A stretch of 64,000 nucleotides of DNA, from assembly GCF_000331305.1 (NCBI RefSeq), contig NZ_KB217478.1, positions 7,967,481 through 8,031,480 on the forward strand. Reading direction: 5' to 3'. Both the position numbers and the translations under genes were made by a program. The stretch's first letter is position 1. Each line of letters opens with the position of its first letter. This document shows, in pieces, positions 54,220-63,263 of the stretch. This stretch comes from Calothrix sp. PCC 7103. GTDB taxonomy: Bacteria; Cyanobacteriota; Cyanobacteriia; Cyanobacteriales; Nostocaceae. The notes under the pieces were generated by a model. It saw only the letters and a list, made by a program, of their open reading frames with translations. It was not told the origin of the DNA and did not search any database.

Positions 54220-54357
54220 TTATGAGAACGCTTGCTTACCAAAGAATTGAGGTTTTGGCAAATACGTGCGAAGTTTTCCTGCATTTTGACGTGCCTCTTC
54301 AAAGAAAGTAACAACAATTTCTTGGTGGTTATAGTTTAAGATTTGGGTAAAGTTCAA
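54220..54357 (-). CDS. coding-like C-terminal fragment in the sigA leader region
   Basis: A minus-strand frame ending at TAA 54220-54222 reads FTQILNYNHQEIVVTFFEEA and then GKLRTYLPKPQFFGKQAFS. The only start in frame is TTG 54357; a stop lies a few codons before it. Composition and amphipathicity are protein-like, but the length (45 residues) is short. Adjacent frames also carry protein-like words (LSGNRTLELYPNLKL), suggesting a decayed larger gene. No family recognised. Confidence 0.3.
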   Translation of the reverse strand: MNFTQILNYNHQEIVVTFFEEARQNAGKLRTYLPKPQFFGKQAFS

Positions 54358-54479
54358 GTGTACGGTTGCCGCTCAAAATTTCTATTTGATATAACAGGCT
54401 TTGTTGATTAAAGTTCCTTCACGGATATTACACAAAATAAGTGCAATTTTTGTGAAACAGGCTACAATCTAAAAAGTCT

Positions 54480-54526
54480 TGACAAAAAAATATCTTCATC
54501 CCATTAGTAAAGATGTTTTTTTGTCA
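54480..54526. terminator. long hairpin with A- and T-runs upstream of sigA
   Basis: TGACAAAAAAATATCTT (54480-54496) pairs with AAGATGTTTTTTTGTCA (54510-54526) over 17 bp with one wobble around a 13-nt loop. The A-run on the left and T-run on the right make it terminator-like on both strands. It lies 390 bp before the sigA start. Confidence 0.6.
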
Positions 54527-54915
54527 GGTGTAATTTAGGTTGAAGGTCTGTAACAGGTAATTCAACCGCAACTGCATGTGCGTGAGCAACATAAGAGTGT
54601 TTTTCACTTAATAAACAATGCCAAACTCAATGCTATTTCTGAGAAAGGCTCAATGTATGAGTATTTAATCGGTAGTAGCTAGTGTTAGTGTGCGGTATGT
54701 CTTGAAAACCCTTTTTAAGCATTCTTGCTGTGGGTTAAGTTTCGGAAATTTGTTTGCATATTTTTTTAGATGAAATATGTAACATGTCTGAACATTTTTT
54801 AGCTAAATTAGTCATTACCCTAGTTGTAGGGATGATATTCAAAGCTCGCTCTCACGCGAGCAACTGCAATTTTGTCTTGAGTAATTGATTCTGCAAGGAG
54901 CATGAGGAACGCGGC

Positions 54916-56088
54916 ATGAACCAGGCTAATAACGTACTCGAAAATATATTTCAGCCTGATCTAGGAGTCACAAATCAGCCTGATTTCGAGTTAGAGGAAC
55001 TCTTAATAGATGATGAAGAGGACTTGCTACTTGGCGATGATGGCGAAATCGATGATTTTCTAGAACCGACATCTGATGAGGACGATGCAAAGTCTGGAAA
55101 AGCCGCTAAATCGCGTCGTCGGGCACAGTCCAAAAAGAAGCATTACACCGAAGATTCGATCCGTCTTTACTTACAAGAAATTGGTCGAATTCGTTTGCTT
55201 CGTGCGGATGAAGAAATCGAATTAGCGCGTAAAATTGCTGATTTACTCGAATTGGAAAGAATTCGAGAAAAATTGTCCCAGCAATTAGACCGTGACCCCA
55301 GAGATAGCGAGTGGGCTGAGGCTGTGCAATTAACATTACCACAATTCCGCTATCGTTTGCACATCGGGCGTCGGGCAAAAGATAAAATGGTGCAGTCCAA
55401 CCTGCGTCTTGTGGTTTCAATTGCCAAGAAATATATGAATCGTGGGCTGTCTTTCCAAGATTTGATACAAGAAGGAAGTCTTGGGTTGATTCGTGCGGCT
55501 GAGAAATTTGACCATGAAAAAGGTTACAAATTCTCAACTTACGCAACATGGTGGATTCGTCAAGCTATTACACGCGCAATTGCCGACCAATCACGCACTA
55601 TTCGTTTACCAGTCCACCTTTACGAAACGATTTCGCGTATAAAGAAAACAACTAAGTTACTTTCTCAAGAAATGGGTCGTAAACCTACTGAGGAAGAAAT
55701 TGCTACCCGCATGGAGATGACTATTGAGAAATTAAGGTTTATCGCTAAGTCAGCGCAATTACCTATTTCGTTAGAAACTCCTATTGGTAAGGAAGAAGAT
55801 TCTCGGTTAGGCGACTTTATTGAATCGGATGGTGAAACACCCGAAGATCAAGTGTCTAAGAATTTATTGCGCGAAGACCTCGAAAAAGTTCTCGATAGTC
55901 TTAGCCCTCGTGAACGTGATGTACTGCGTTTACGATATGGGCTAGATGACGGTCGCATGAAAACTTTAGAAGAAATTGGGCAAATCTTTAACGTTACACG
56001 CGAACGAATTCGTCAAATCGAAGCTAAAGCACTTCGTAAGTTGCGCCATCCTAACCGCAACAGCGTTTTGAAAGAGTATATTCGTTAA
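54916..56088 (+). CDS. sigA: RNA polymerase primary sigma factor SigA (RpoD)
   Basis: Group 1 sigma-70 factor of 390 residues directing housekeeping transcription. An acidic N-terminus ([18 protein letters not shown]) and a Lys/Arg linker precede region 1.2 ([20 protein letters not shown]). Region 2 is intact ([37 protein letters not shown]), region 3 is present, and region 4.2 is [23 protein letters not shown] 54916 lies after AAGGAG and GAGGA. The leader is unusually long and gene-free, consistent with several promoters and RNA-level control. It is monocistronic. Confidence 0.96.
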   Translation: MNQANNVLENIFQPDLGVTNQPDFELEELLIDDEEDLLLGDDGEIDDFLEPTSDEDDAKSGKAAKSRRRAQSKKKHYTEDSIRLYLQEIGRIRLLRADEEIELARKIADLLELERIREKLSQQLDRDPRDSEWAEAVQLTLPQFRYRLHIGRRAKDKMVQSNLRLVVSIAKKYMNRGLSFQDLIQEGSLGLIRAAEKFDHEKGYKFSTYATWWIRQAITRAIADQSRTIRLPVHLYETISRIKKTTKLLSQEMGRKPTEEEIATRMEMTIEKLRFIAKSAQLPISLETPIGKEEDSRLGDFIESDGETPEDQVSKNLLREDLEKVLDSLSPRERDVLRLRYGLDDGRMKTLEEIGQIFNVTRERIRQIEAKALRKLRHPNRNSVLKEYIR

Positions 56089-56103
56089 AGGATATTTTCA
56101 AAT

Positions 56104-56188
56104 GTCACCCTTATGTCATGCTGAACGTAGTGAAGCATCTGGTACATATAGTTAAACCTTAGATTCTTCGCTGCGCTCAGAATGACAA
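56104..56188. repeat. GTCATGCTGAACG...CAGAATGACA dispersed repeat, short copy
   Basis: TGTCATGCTGAACGTAGTG... TTCGCTGCGCTCAGAATGAC, the shorter relative of 45541-45630, just beyond the sigA stop codon. The TGTCAT and ATGACA ends pair. Confidence 0.6.
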
Positions 56189-56380
56189 GTGAAAGCTGCG
56201 CGCACTATAGACAATTTAAACCTTCTAGTCAACTTTTTAATTAGCGTCATAATACGAACCTGGGTGTTTTCTAACTTCCAGGTTTTGATTTTTATGTCTA
56301 AATTGTATATAAAAAATTAATCAAATAGTTAAGTAATGTAAATTTAAATTGATTTATATAAAGAATATTATATAAAAATA

Positions 56381-56416
56381 TAAAAAGTCTGGGAGGATAA
56401 GCAATTATCTTCCCAG
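56381..56416 (-). terminator. intrinsic terminator of the high-light-inducible gene
   Basis: Read on the minus strand, CTGGGAAGATAA and TTATCCTCCCAG form a 12-bp stem with a TTGC loop, followed by ACTTTTTATATTTTT. This is a standard rho-independent terminator 50 bp after the hli stop. Confidence 0.75.
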
Positions 56417-56464
56417 GTTACACAACATCTACAGGGTATCAATTCAAGACAGTTCTGTTTGAAC

Positions 56465-56650
56465 TTAAAGAATGCCCCAGAAGTGTAAAAAGCCCTTGCC
56501 AGAAAAAATTTCAATTAAAGCTGCTGCTAAAAAACCAATCATTGCTAAACGACCATTCCAGATTTCTGCTTGTGGAGTAAATCCCCAACGCCAAGCATTA
56601 CGGTCTTCCATTACTGGTACGTTAATATTGGTTACTGTTGTATTTTGCAT
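56465..56650 (-). CDS. hli: high-light-inducible protein (Hlip/Scp, chlorophyll a/b-binding-like)
   Basis: 61-residue single-helix relative of light-harvesting proteins that binds chlorophyll and carotenoid and protects newly made photosystem components under high light. The signature is AEIWNGRLAMIGFLAAALIE, with Glu, Asn and Arg forming the chlorophyll-binding site. A polar N-terminus (ending RNAWRWGFTPQ) precedes it and GKGFLHFWGIL follows. GGAG precedes ATG 56650. It has its own terminator and stands alone. Confidence 0.93.
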   Translation of the reverse strand: MQNTTVTNINVPVMEDRNAWRWGFTPQAEIWNGRLAMIGFLAAALIEIFSGKGFLHFWGIL

Positions 56651-56896
56651 GGTTAGTACTCCAAACTGGAATTAAAAACTTAAGGTCTTATGTAAATAAA
56701 TATAACAAATATTTTCTTTTCTGTTACACACCTTTAATAAAATCATACTTGGGACAGAATGTGATAAAATTTACTAATATATTTATACTTAATGAGTATA
56801 AAAAAATACAAAAATTGCATGATGTAGAGACTACAACATGCGTATCAAATTCATAAATTTTCGGTTAGTTTAATTTTTGAATATCCCTTGAAGGAA

Positions 56897-59404
56897 TTAG
56901 GGATGTGTTATTTCAACGACTGAGATTATTTTCTCGTCACGATTTAGTTGGAGGATACTTTCACCCGTACTATCGCGGTTTGAAAGTTTAACAGTATCAA
57001 TTGCCACACGGACTAATCGCTGTTGGTTCGTGATAAGTGCTACTTCTCCTCGTGATGTTGCATTTGTAATTCCGGCTAAAGCATCGGTTTTATTTGTAAA
57101 TTTACACGACTGAGTGCCAATATCACCTCGGTTCGCTAGTCGTAAATTCGAGAGTGAAATTTGTTTGGCATAACCCATTTGAGTTACCAGCAGTATATTA
57201 GTGGAATTTTTAACGCTCACGAAACCCGCCATTGTTTCGTTCAAACGTAGACGCATTGCTTGTAAACCCATTGCGGTGCGCCCCATTACTGCCAATTGTT
57301 CGTCATTTATTGCAAACCTTAACAGGCGCCCACCCGAAGAAGCAAGTACAACAGAGGCGCCTGGAAAAGTAAACTGTGTGGATAGCAGTTCATCATCGTC
57401 TTTAAGTTTGGTGATTGTAATACCGCGACGTGATAAGTTGCTAAACTCCATCAGCGATAATCGTTTAATACGTCCTTGCTTAGTCAAGAGAATCATTTCA
57501 TCATTTTGGGAATTCTCTGGCTGCATAAACCGAGTAATAATTGCTTCGGTGGCGCCTTGAGCGGTGTTACTAAGTAAAGTAATTAATGGAGTTCCACGAG
57601 CATTATTGCGTCCGCTTGAAACTGGAATATCACCAACTCGTATTGGATAAACTTTGGCGCCACTAGTAATGATAAGTAATTCCTTCTCGGTATTAGTATC
57701 TACCGTTTGAAGAATAAAATCGTTTTCAGATAAATTATTATCGCCCTTGGGTTTTTTACCGTTGGGTTGGGAACGTCGAACATAACCGCGATGAGTTAAT
57801 TCGAGTATTGTTTCTTCGCTTTTAACTTCGGGTTTTGAAGTTGGATTTGATTTTGTGTGGTCGTCGGAATTTTTCTTTGCTCCCTTCGGTGGCTCAAATT
57901 TCGCTTCAGCAGCGATACGAGTTCGACGCTCATCACCAAACTTTTTCTTCAAATATCGAAAATCTTTTTTCAGAGATTTTAGTAACTCCTTGCGGTCACC
58001 TAATAATCGTTGGAGATTAGTAATTTGCTCTCTGAGTTCGTTAAACTCGTGGGTTAAATTTTGTCGTTCTAAACCAGTTAGGCGCCTTAACGGCATAGCG
58101 AGTATGGCATCAGCTTGGACTTCGGTCAACTCTAATCGGCTGGCAATTTGAACTTTTGCCGTACTCCCATCAGGTGACTGTCGTAATATACTAATAAGTT
58201 CATCCAAATTTGACAAAGCTTTGAGCAAACCTTCTACCAAATGCGAGCGATTTTGAGCCTTGCCCAATTCATAAGTATAGCGACGTACTAAGGTTTGCTC
58301 GCGGAAACGTAAAAACTCAAGCAATAAATTACGTAAACTCAACTGCCTAGGCTGGCCGTCAACCAAAGCGAGCAAAATGGCGCCGAAGTTACTTTGTAAA
58401 GCACTTTGGTGATATAAAGCTTGAAGAATTTCATGCGGGTTAATGTCACGTTTAAGTTCAATAACAACGCGCATCCCATCCCGGTCACTTTCATCACGGA
58501 TATCAGAAATGCCATTTATCCGTCCTTGGTTAACAAGTTCGGCAATTTTTTCAATCCAACCCGCCTTATTTACCTGATAAGGTAACTCAGTTACAATAAT
58601 CGCCGTTTTGCGCTTCGTTCCTTTAGTTGCTGCGATTTCTTCAATTGTGGCAATTCCACGTAAAACAATACTACCCCGACCCGTAGTATAAGCCTCGCGA
58701 ATTCCCGAATCACCAACAATTTCCCCACCCGTTGGAAAATCTGGTCCAGGTATTAATTCAAATAGTTTGCTATCAGGTAATTCTGGATTATCAATGAGCG
58801 CAACCAACCCATCGACTATTTCATTTAAATTATGCGGGGGTATATTCGTCGCCATCCCCACAGCAATACCCGCACAACCATTGAGGATTAAAAATGGTAA
58901 CTGCGCTGGTAAAACAGTTGGTTCTTGCTGCGAATTATCAAAGTTGCCAATAAACTCAACTGTTTCTTCGCCAATTTCGGTCAACATTCCCTCATAACTG
59001 AGAGAAGCAAGACGAGTTTCTGTGTACCGCATTGCTGCTGGAGGGTCGTTATCAACGCTACCAAAATTACCGTGACCTGCGAGTAAAGGATAACGACTAG
59101 AAAAATCTTGCACCAGACGTACTAATGCATCATAAACCGATTGGTCGCCATGTGGGTGATATTTACCGAGAACGTCGCCGACTACGCGCGCGCATTTTCG
59201 GTAGGGTCGGTCAGGTGTAAGTCCTAATTCATGCATCGCGTATAAAATGCGACGGTGAACGGGCTTTAAGCCATCGCGGACATCGGGTAACGCTCGCCCG
59301 ACAATCACACTCATGGCATATTCAAGATAAGACCGTTGCATCTCGGTGTGCAAGGCTGTGGTGATTACCTGTCCCCCTGAGAGAAGGTTTAACTGTTTTG
59401 CCAT
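56897..59404 (-). CDS. gyrA: DNA gyrase/topoisomerase IV subunit A
   Basis: 835-residue breakage-reunion subunit of a type IIA topoisomerase. Catalytic Tyr127 is in [30 protein letters not shown] and [20 protein letters not shown] are standard (Gln at the quinolone-site Ser position). A coiled coil (about 430-490) includes [18 protein letters not shown]. After a charged linker (about 505-535) a C-terminal beta-pinwheel follows. I see no canonical GyrA-box QRGGRGG; the place reads [12 protein letters not shown]. It may therefore be a second, ParC-like copy rather than the true gyrase subunit. gyrB or parE is not adjacent. Confidence 0.85.
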   Translation of the reverse strand: MAKQLNLLSGGQVITTALHTEMQRSYLEYAMSVIVGRALPDVRDGLKPVHRRILYAMHELGLTPDRPYRKCARVVGDVLGKYHPHGDQSVYDALVRLVQDFSSRYPLLAGHGNFGSVDNDPPAAMRYTETRLASLSYEGMLTEIGEETVEFIGNFDNSQQEPTVLPAQLPFLILNGCAGIAVGMATNIPPHNLNEIVDGLVALIDNPELPDSKLFELIPGPDFPTGGEIVGDSGIREAYTTGRGSIVLRGIATIEEIAATKGTKRKTAIIVTELPYQVNKAGWIEKIAELVNQGRINGISDIRDESDRDGMRVVIELKRDINPHEILQALYHQSALQSNFGAILLALVDGQPRQLSLRNLLLEFLRFREQTLVRRYTYELGKAQNRSHLVEGLLKALSNLDELISILRQSPDGSTAKVQIASRLELTEVQADAILAMPLRRLTGLERQNLTHEFNELREQITNLQRLLGDRKELLKSLKKDFRYLKKKFGDERRTRIAAEAKFEPPKGAKKNSDDHTKSNPTSKPEVKSEETILELTHRGYVRRSQPNGKKPKGDNNLSENDFILQTVDTNTEKELLIITSGAKVYPIRVGDIPVSSGRNNARGTPLITLLSNTAQGATEAIITRFMQPENSQNDEMILLTKQGRIKRLSLMEFSNLSRRGITITKLKDDDELLSTQFTFPGASVVLASSGGRLLRFAINDEQLAVMGRTAMGLQAMRLRLNETMAGFVSVKNSTNILLVTQMGYAKQISLSNLRLANRGDIGTQSCKFTNKTDALAGITNATSRGEVALITNQQRLVRVAIDTVKLSNRDSTGESILQLNRDEKIISVVEITHP

Positions 59405-59654
59405 GAGTTTTTACCTGATATCTATCTAATCTATACAAACAAAGTTTTAGTTTTTGAACACATCCGGCGCCTGTTGTGTAATGCGTAAGCATTCGCAGTT
59501 AAGGCAGCACATTGAAACACAATCTTGATACAAGACAGGATAAAAAACAGTAGTATTATCCTTGATGATAGAGAAACGTATGGATTAATAAGCAAGCAGA
59601 CGAAAAACTGAATAGTCAGATATTCATCCCCTTTACCCTACAAGTTAAATTCGC

Positions 59655-60062
59655 ATGAAAACTGTATTGATTGTCGAAGACGATCTGATTAACGCTCGCG
59701 TTTTTTCCAAGATTTTGACTAAGCGGGGCGGCTTAGATGTCAAACACACGGAAAATGTGGAAGAGGTAATGAAAATTGCCCAATCAGGAGATGCCGACAT
59801 TATTCTGATGGATGTTTCGCTATCTCGAAGTGTTTACCAGGGTAAGTCTGTTGATGGTATCAAGATTACACAAATGTTGAAATCCGACCCACAAACTTCG
59901 TCTTTACCAATTATTTTGGTAACGGCACATGCTATGGAAGGTGACCGTGAGAATTTCCTTAAGCAGAGTGGTGCAGATGGCTACATTTCTAAGCCTGTCG
60001 TTGACCATCAACAGTTTGTAGACCAAATAGTGGCACTCTTACCCAAAGATGATAATGCTTGA
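59655..60062 (+). CDS. response regulator receiver-domain protein (CheY-like)
   Basis: Single receiver domain of 135 residues, no output domain. It has the acidic pair in LIVEDD, the phospho-acceptor Asp in IILMDVSLS, Thr/Ala in LVTAHAM and Lys in YISKPV. It has an insertion SRSVYQGKSVDG after the Asp strand, a feature of some cyanobacterial single-domain regulators that mediate phosphorelay or partner binding. No kinase is adjacent; the topoisomerase gene diverges from it. A terminator follows at 60155. Confidence 0.9.
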   Translation: MKTVLIVEDDLINARVFSKILTKRGGLDVKHTENVEEVMKIAQSGDADIILMDVSLSRSVYQGKSVDGIKITQMLKSDPQTSSLPIILVTAHAMEGDRENFLKQSGADGYISKPVVDHQQFVDQIVALLPKDDNA

Positions 60063-60154
60063 AAACCTTGCGTTTGAAAAGGAAAACCCTTTCTCCTGGC
60101 AACAAATCTTACAAGCCGTGTTAGAACTATCCCAAAATATCACCTTTTAAGAAC

Positions 60155-60190
60155 AGTAGCTTGACTTTTGTGAGTCGAGCTATTGCTTTT
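60155..60190 (+). terminator. intrinsic terminator after the response regulator gene
   Basis: AGTAGCTTGACT and AGTCGAGCTATT pair with two wobbles around a 6-nt loop and are followed by GCTTTTTATTCTTT. About 90 bp after the stop codon. Confidence 0.65.
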
Positions 60191-60293
60191 TATTCTTTAC
60201 AATATATATGTACTGTATTGTGCGTAATCTTGCAATAGGGAATTTCAAATTTGGAGAGGGTTGTAGGACAGGCGGGAGCGCCTATCCTACAAT

Positions 60294-61196
60294 TTACTGT
60301 GGTCTTTGTTGTCTCGATGACTGACTTTCGCGTTGTTCAATAGCTGCTTGAATACCAGGTAACTCGATGAATTTTTTGGTGTCAGCTAGTAAGCGTGTAC
60401 CCCATAGGTTCTGCTTTAAAAATTCTAGGTCAGCATAACGGTTATCGATACGAAGTGCTTGTACTCCAAGTGCAAGCGCTTGTTGTCGGTCTCCTTTAGC
60501 GTGCAATGCTACAGCTAGTGCCAGTAGAGGTTCAGCAGCTTGTTTATCGAGTGACACAGCAGTTTGCCATTGCTTAATGGCGCCACTTGCATCACCTTGT
60601 TCGTACTTAATTAAACCAATATTGTTAATTGCAGGCCAGAATTTTTTATTTTGAGCAACTGCCTTATTGTATTGGCCTATGGCATCAGGCAATTTTCCAA
60701 GCATGTAAAAAGCATTGCCCAAGTCAAATAGTCCTTCGGGGTCATTTGGTTTTAATCTTAAACCTGCTTGGTAAAATCCGGCAGCTTCTTGATATTTTTG
60801 TTGTTGAAAATGGACAGAACCCAAAGCAAACTGAACGTCAGCATTCTTGGGATTGAGTCCCTGAGCCTTTCTTAAAGAACTGATGGCATTATTATAATCT
60901 TTCGTTTGTAAATACAACCCGCCCAAAAGGAACCACACTTTATCATTTTTCGGTGCGAGTTGCGATGCCAAGCGCGCGCGCGGTAAAGCAAGCTCATATT
61001 GCTGAAACTGTCCCAACGAAGCTGCTTCTTGAGCTAGAGATAGCCCTTGTTTTTCAAGCTTCGCTGCATCCAGTTGCAATGTATGGGGTATCAAAGCTTG
61101 TGCATTTGCACTCGAAGGCAAACACCATAAGCTACAAACCACTAGAAAAGAAATTAAACCAGTTTTTTTAGGCACACTACCGCCTCTTTTTACCAT
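60294..61196 (-). CDS. exported tetratricopeptide repeat protein
   Basis: 300 residues. A basic start and hydrophobic stretch (KKTGLISFLVVCSLWCLPSS, cleavage after ANA) give a signal peptide. Five to six TPR units follow (VWFLLGGLYLQTKDYNNAIS, VQFALGSVHFQQQKYQEAAG, GLFDLGNAFYMLGKLPDAIG, AINNIGLIKYEQGDASGAIK). The C-terminus is Gln/Arg-rich. It probably acts in the periplasm or at the thylakoid lumen as an assembly scaffold; the exact role is unknown. Confidence 0.85.
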   Translation of the reverse strand: MVKRGGSVPKKTGLISFLVVCSLWCLPSSANAQALIPHTLQLDAAKLEKQGLSLAQEAASLGQFQQYELALPRARLASQLAPKNDKVWFLLGGLYLQTKDYNNAISSLRKAQGLNPKNADVQFALGSVHFQQQKYQEAAGFYQAGLRLKPNDPEGLFDLGNAFYMLGKLPDAIGQYNKAVAQNKKFWPAINNIGLIKYEQGDASGAIKQWQTAVSLDKQAAEPLLALAVALHAKGDRQQALALGVQALRIDNRYADLEFLKQNLWGTRLLADTKKFIELPGIQAAIEQRESQSSRQQRPQ

Positions 61197-61401
61197 AAAA
61201 TCAAAACAATCTTCAGCTAGCTTAAACTATCTACGGGTTTGACGACAGCAAAATTTTATCTTCCATTGGCGCCATTAGACCCTCTATAACTATCGTTTTT
61301 TATAAATTTTAAACACTTAAGTGTAGGTTTGATACCGTCTTGTGAGAAATTGTTGAAAGTGTAAAACTTTCTTAAACTCATTCAAAATATAGCTCCTCCC
61401 A

Positions 61402-62295
61402 ATGGTCAACGATACCGAATATATCAAACAAGCCGAAGCAACCCGCGTTAGAGTACTTAGCGAAGCATTACCTTACATCCAGCAATTCGCAGGTCGCACC
61501 GTAGTTGTCAAATACGGTGGTGCAGCAATGAAAGACAGCGAACTCAAGGATACAGTAATTCGTGACATAGTTTTTCTCTCTTGTGTGGGTTTACGTCCCA
61601 TCGTCGTTCACGGTGGTGGACCAGAAATAAATAGCTGGTTAGACAAGCTCGGTATCGAAGCACAGTTTAAAAATGGGTTACGTGTTACCGACGCACCAAC
61701 AATGGATGTTGTCGAGATGGTATTAGTCGGACGAGTCAACAAAGAAATTGTTGCTTTAATTAATCAAGCAGGTGGAAAAGCTGTGGGACTATGCGGCAAA
61801 GACGGTAACTTAATCAAAGCTCGTCCTCAAGGTCAAGAAGGAATTGGTTTTGTTGGAGATGTAAGTGGTATTGATGTTACAATACTTAACACATTAGTTG
61901 AGAATGGTTATATTCCAGTTGTATCCAGCGTTGCTGCTGATGAAACTGGGCAATCATACAATATCAACGCGGATACCGTCGCCGGAGAAATAGCTGCTGC
62001 ACTCAACGCCGAAAAATTAATATTACTAACCGACACACGCGGAATACTCGAAAATTATAAAGACCCATCAACCCTAATTCCCAAACTTGATATTCAAGAA
62101 GCGCGCGACTTAATTGGAACAGGAGTAGTAGCGGGTGGAATGATACCTAAAGTTAATTGTTGTGTTCGTTCACTTGCCCAAGGAGTAAAAGCAGCGCACA
62201 TTTTAGACGGTCGCATACCCCATTCCCTACTTCTCGAAATTTTTACCGACGTTGGTATTGGCACAATGCTCGTAGGGTCACATTTTACACCTTAA
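61402..62295 (+). CDS. argB: acetylglutamate kinase
   Basis: ArgB phosphorylates N-acetylglutamate, the controlled step of arginine synthesis in cyanobacteria, and is the main target of the PII nitrogen sensor. It has 297 residues. [12 protein letters not shown] near residue 33 binds [13 protein letters not shown] and [10 protein letters not shown] follow, then GNLIKARP and [16 protein letters not shown]. An N-terminal helix ([20 protein letters not shown]) marks the hexameric, arginine-inhibited and PII-regulated type. It stands alone and ends with a hairpin. Confidence 0.96.
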   Translation: MVNDTEYIKQAEATRVRVLSEALPYIQQFAGRTVVVKYGGAAMKDSELKDTVIRDIVFLSCVGLRPIVVHGGGPEINSWLDKLGIEAQFKNGLRVTDAPTMDVVEMVLVGRVNKEIVALINQAGGKAVGLCGKDGNLIKARPQGQEGIGFVGDVSGIDVTILNTLVENGYIPVVSSVAADETGQSYNINADTVAGEIAAALNAEKLILLTDTRGILENYKDPSTLIPKLDIQEARDLIGTGVVAGGMIPKVNCCVRSLAQGVKAAHILDGRIPHSLLLEIFTDVGIGTMLVGSHFTP

Positions 62296-62302
62296 TCTTG
62301 TG

Positions 62303-62323
62303 GCACAGGCATTCTGCCTGTGC
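62303..62323 (+). terminator. GCACAGGCA...TGCCTGTGC hairpin after argB
   Basis: Nine-bp perfect stem with a TTC loop, eight bp beyond the argB stop. There is no clear T-run after it, but its position suggests transcript-end or mRNA-stabilising function for argB. Confidence 0.6.
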
Positions 62324-62328
62324 ATTAC

Positions 62329-62691
62329 CTACGGGAAACTATACATAAACACAGAACCTTTTCTTGGTTGGCGCCGATAATAAGGATTATTGATTATAGT
62401 TGGGTTGATAATAGTCGAGTTCCGAATATTAGGATTTACCAACACTGGGTTCACCAAGGTAGAGTCATTGACATACTGCCTGATATGTGGGCGCCTGTAT
62501 ACCCTAACTTTCGGAAAATAAATGTTATTACTAGGATTGTTAGGGAATAAACTATTTGTGGAATTTTGATCAAATAAATTGGTCTTGGGTGGAAATAAAC
62601 TGCGTCCTCCAAGTGGGGTTACGGGGTAAGAAGTAACATGGGGGTAAGCGTAGTTACTGGGCGTTCGCTTATTTTTAGAGTCGAAGAGGAA
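62329..62691 (-). pseudogene. Asn/Pro-rich open frame without a start codon
   Basis: The frame is open for 120 codons on the minus strand, from TAA at 62692 to TAG at 62329, with no usable start codon near its beginning. It reads like a low-complexity secreted protein: PSNYAYPHVTSYPVTPLGGR, then LVNPVLVNPNIRNSTIINPT and IINNPYYRRQPRKG. The neighbouring frame upstream (LLLSLSPQGINSSSTLKISE) might carry the displaced N-terminus. I take it as the C-terminal part of a broken gene. Confidence 0.4.
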
Positions 62692-62694
62692 TTA

Positions 62695-63263
62695 ATACCT
62701 TGAGGGGAAAGGGATAAGAGCAATCAGCAAGCTTGGCGCCAGAATCCTGTAATCTGTAAGACATGTTCGGGTTCAGGTATGCGTATGGTAGTAAGCAAAC
62801 AGGTAAAAATTAATTCTTATACTCGCAGTATAATCAGTGAGAGAATTAAGTTTTGGTAGAAATACCCAAATTCTGGGATACCAAGAGATAAAAATGTGAA
62901 TTATAAATATAGTTAAGTTACAGCCTTTAGTACAAGTACCATAGTATAAGCATAATAATTATCTAAAATTCATCATATTAATTGATTATTATCAATTAAC
63001 TCTAAAATGCATTAAAAATTAATACAAACAAAAATTATAAACTATACTTCAACACAAGCGTCCGTTGTAGCTAAAGGCTGCAACGACGCGGCTGGCGCCT
63101 ATGCTTAAATTAATGAACACGATGCTATAAAAATATATATGCACCACATCGTCCAGATAAAAGACAAAGCTTTAAAGAAAGAAATATGCTTTGGTGCCCA
63201 GTTAGCACAGACAAATAAATCTAATTATTATCATACAGTCTATACTAAGGAGTACGCTTATAA
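62695..63263. other. AT-rich decayed stretch before the transposase
   Basis: No gene with a sensible start was found. There are two GGCGCC sites. It probably includes the outer end of the insertion sequence, but I could not identify its terminal inverted repeat. Confidence 0.35.

Noticed and set aside
62320-62550. Plus-strand open frame of 76 codons after argB
   Set aside because: It is antisense to the Asn/Pro-rich frame and looks like its shadow.
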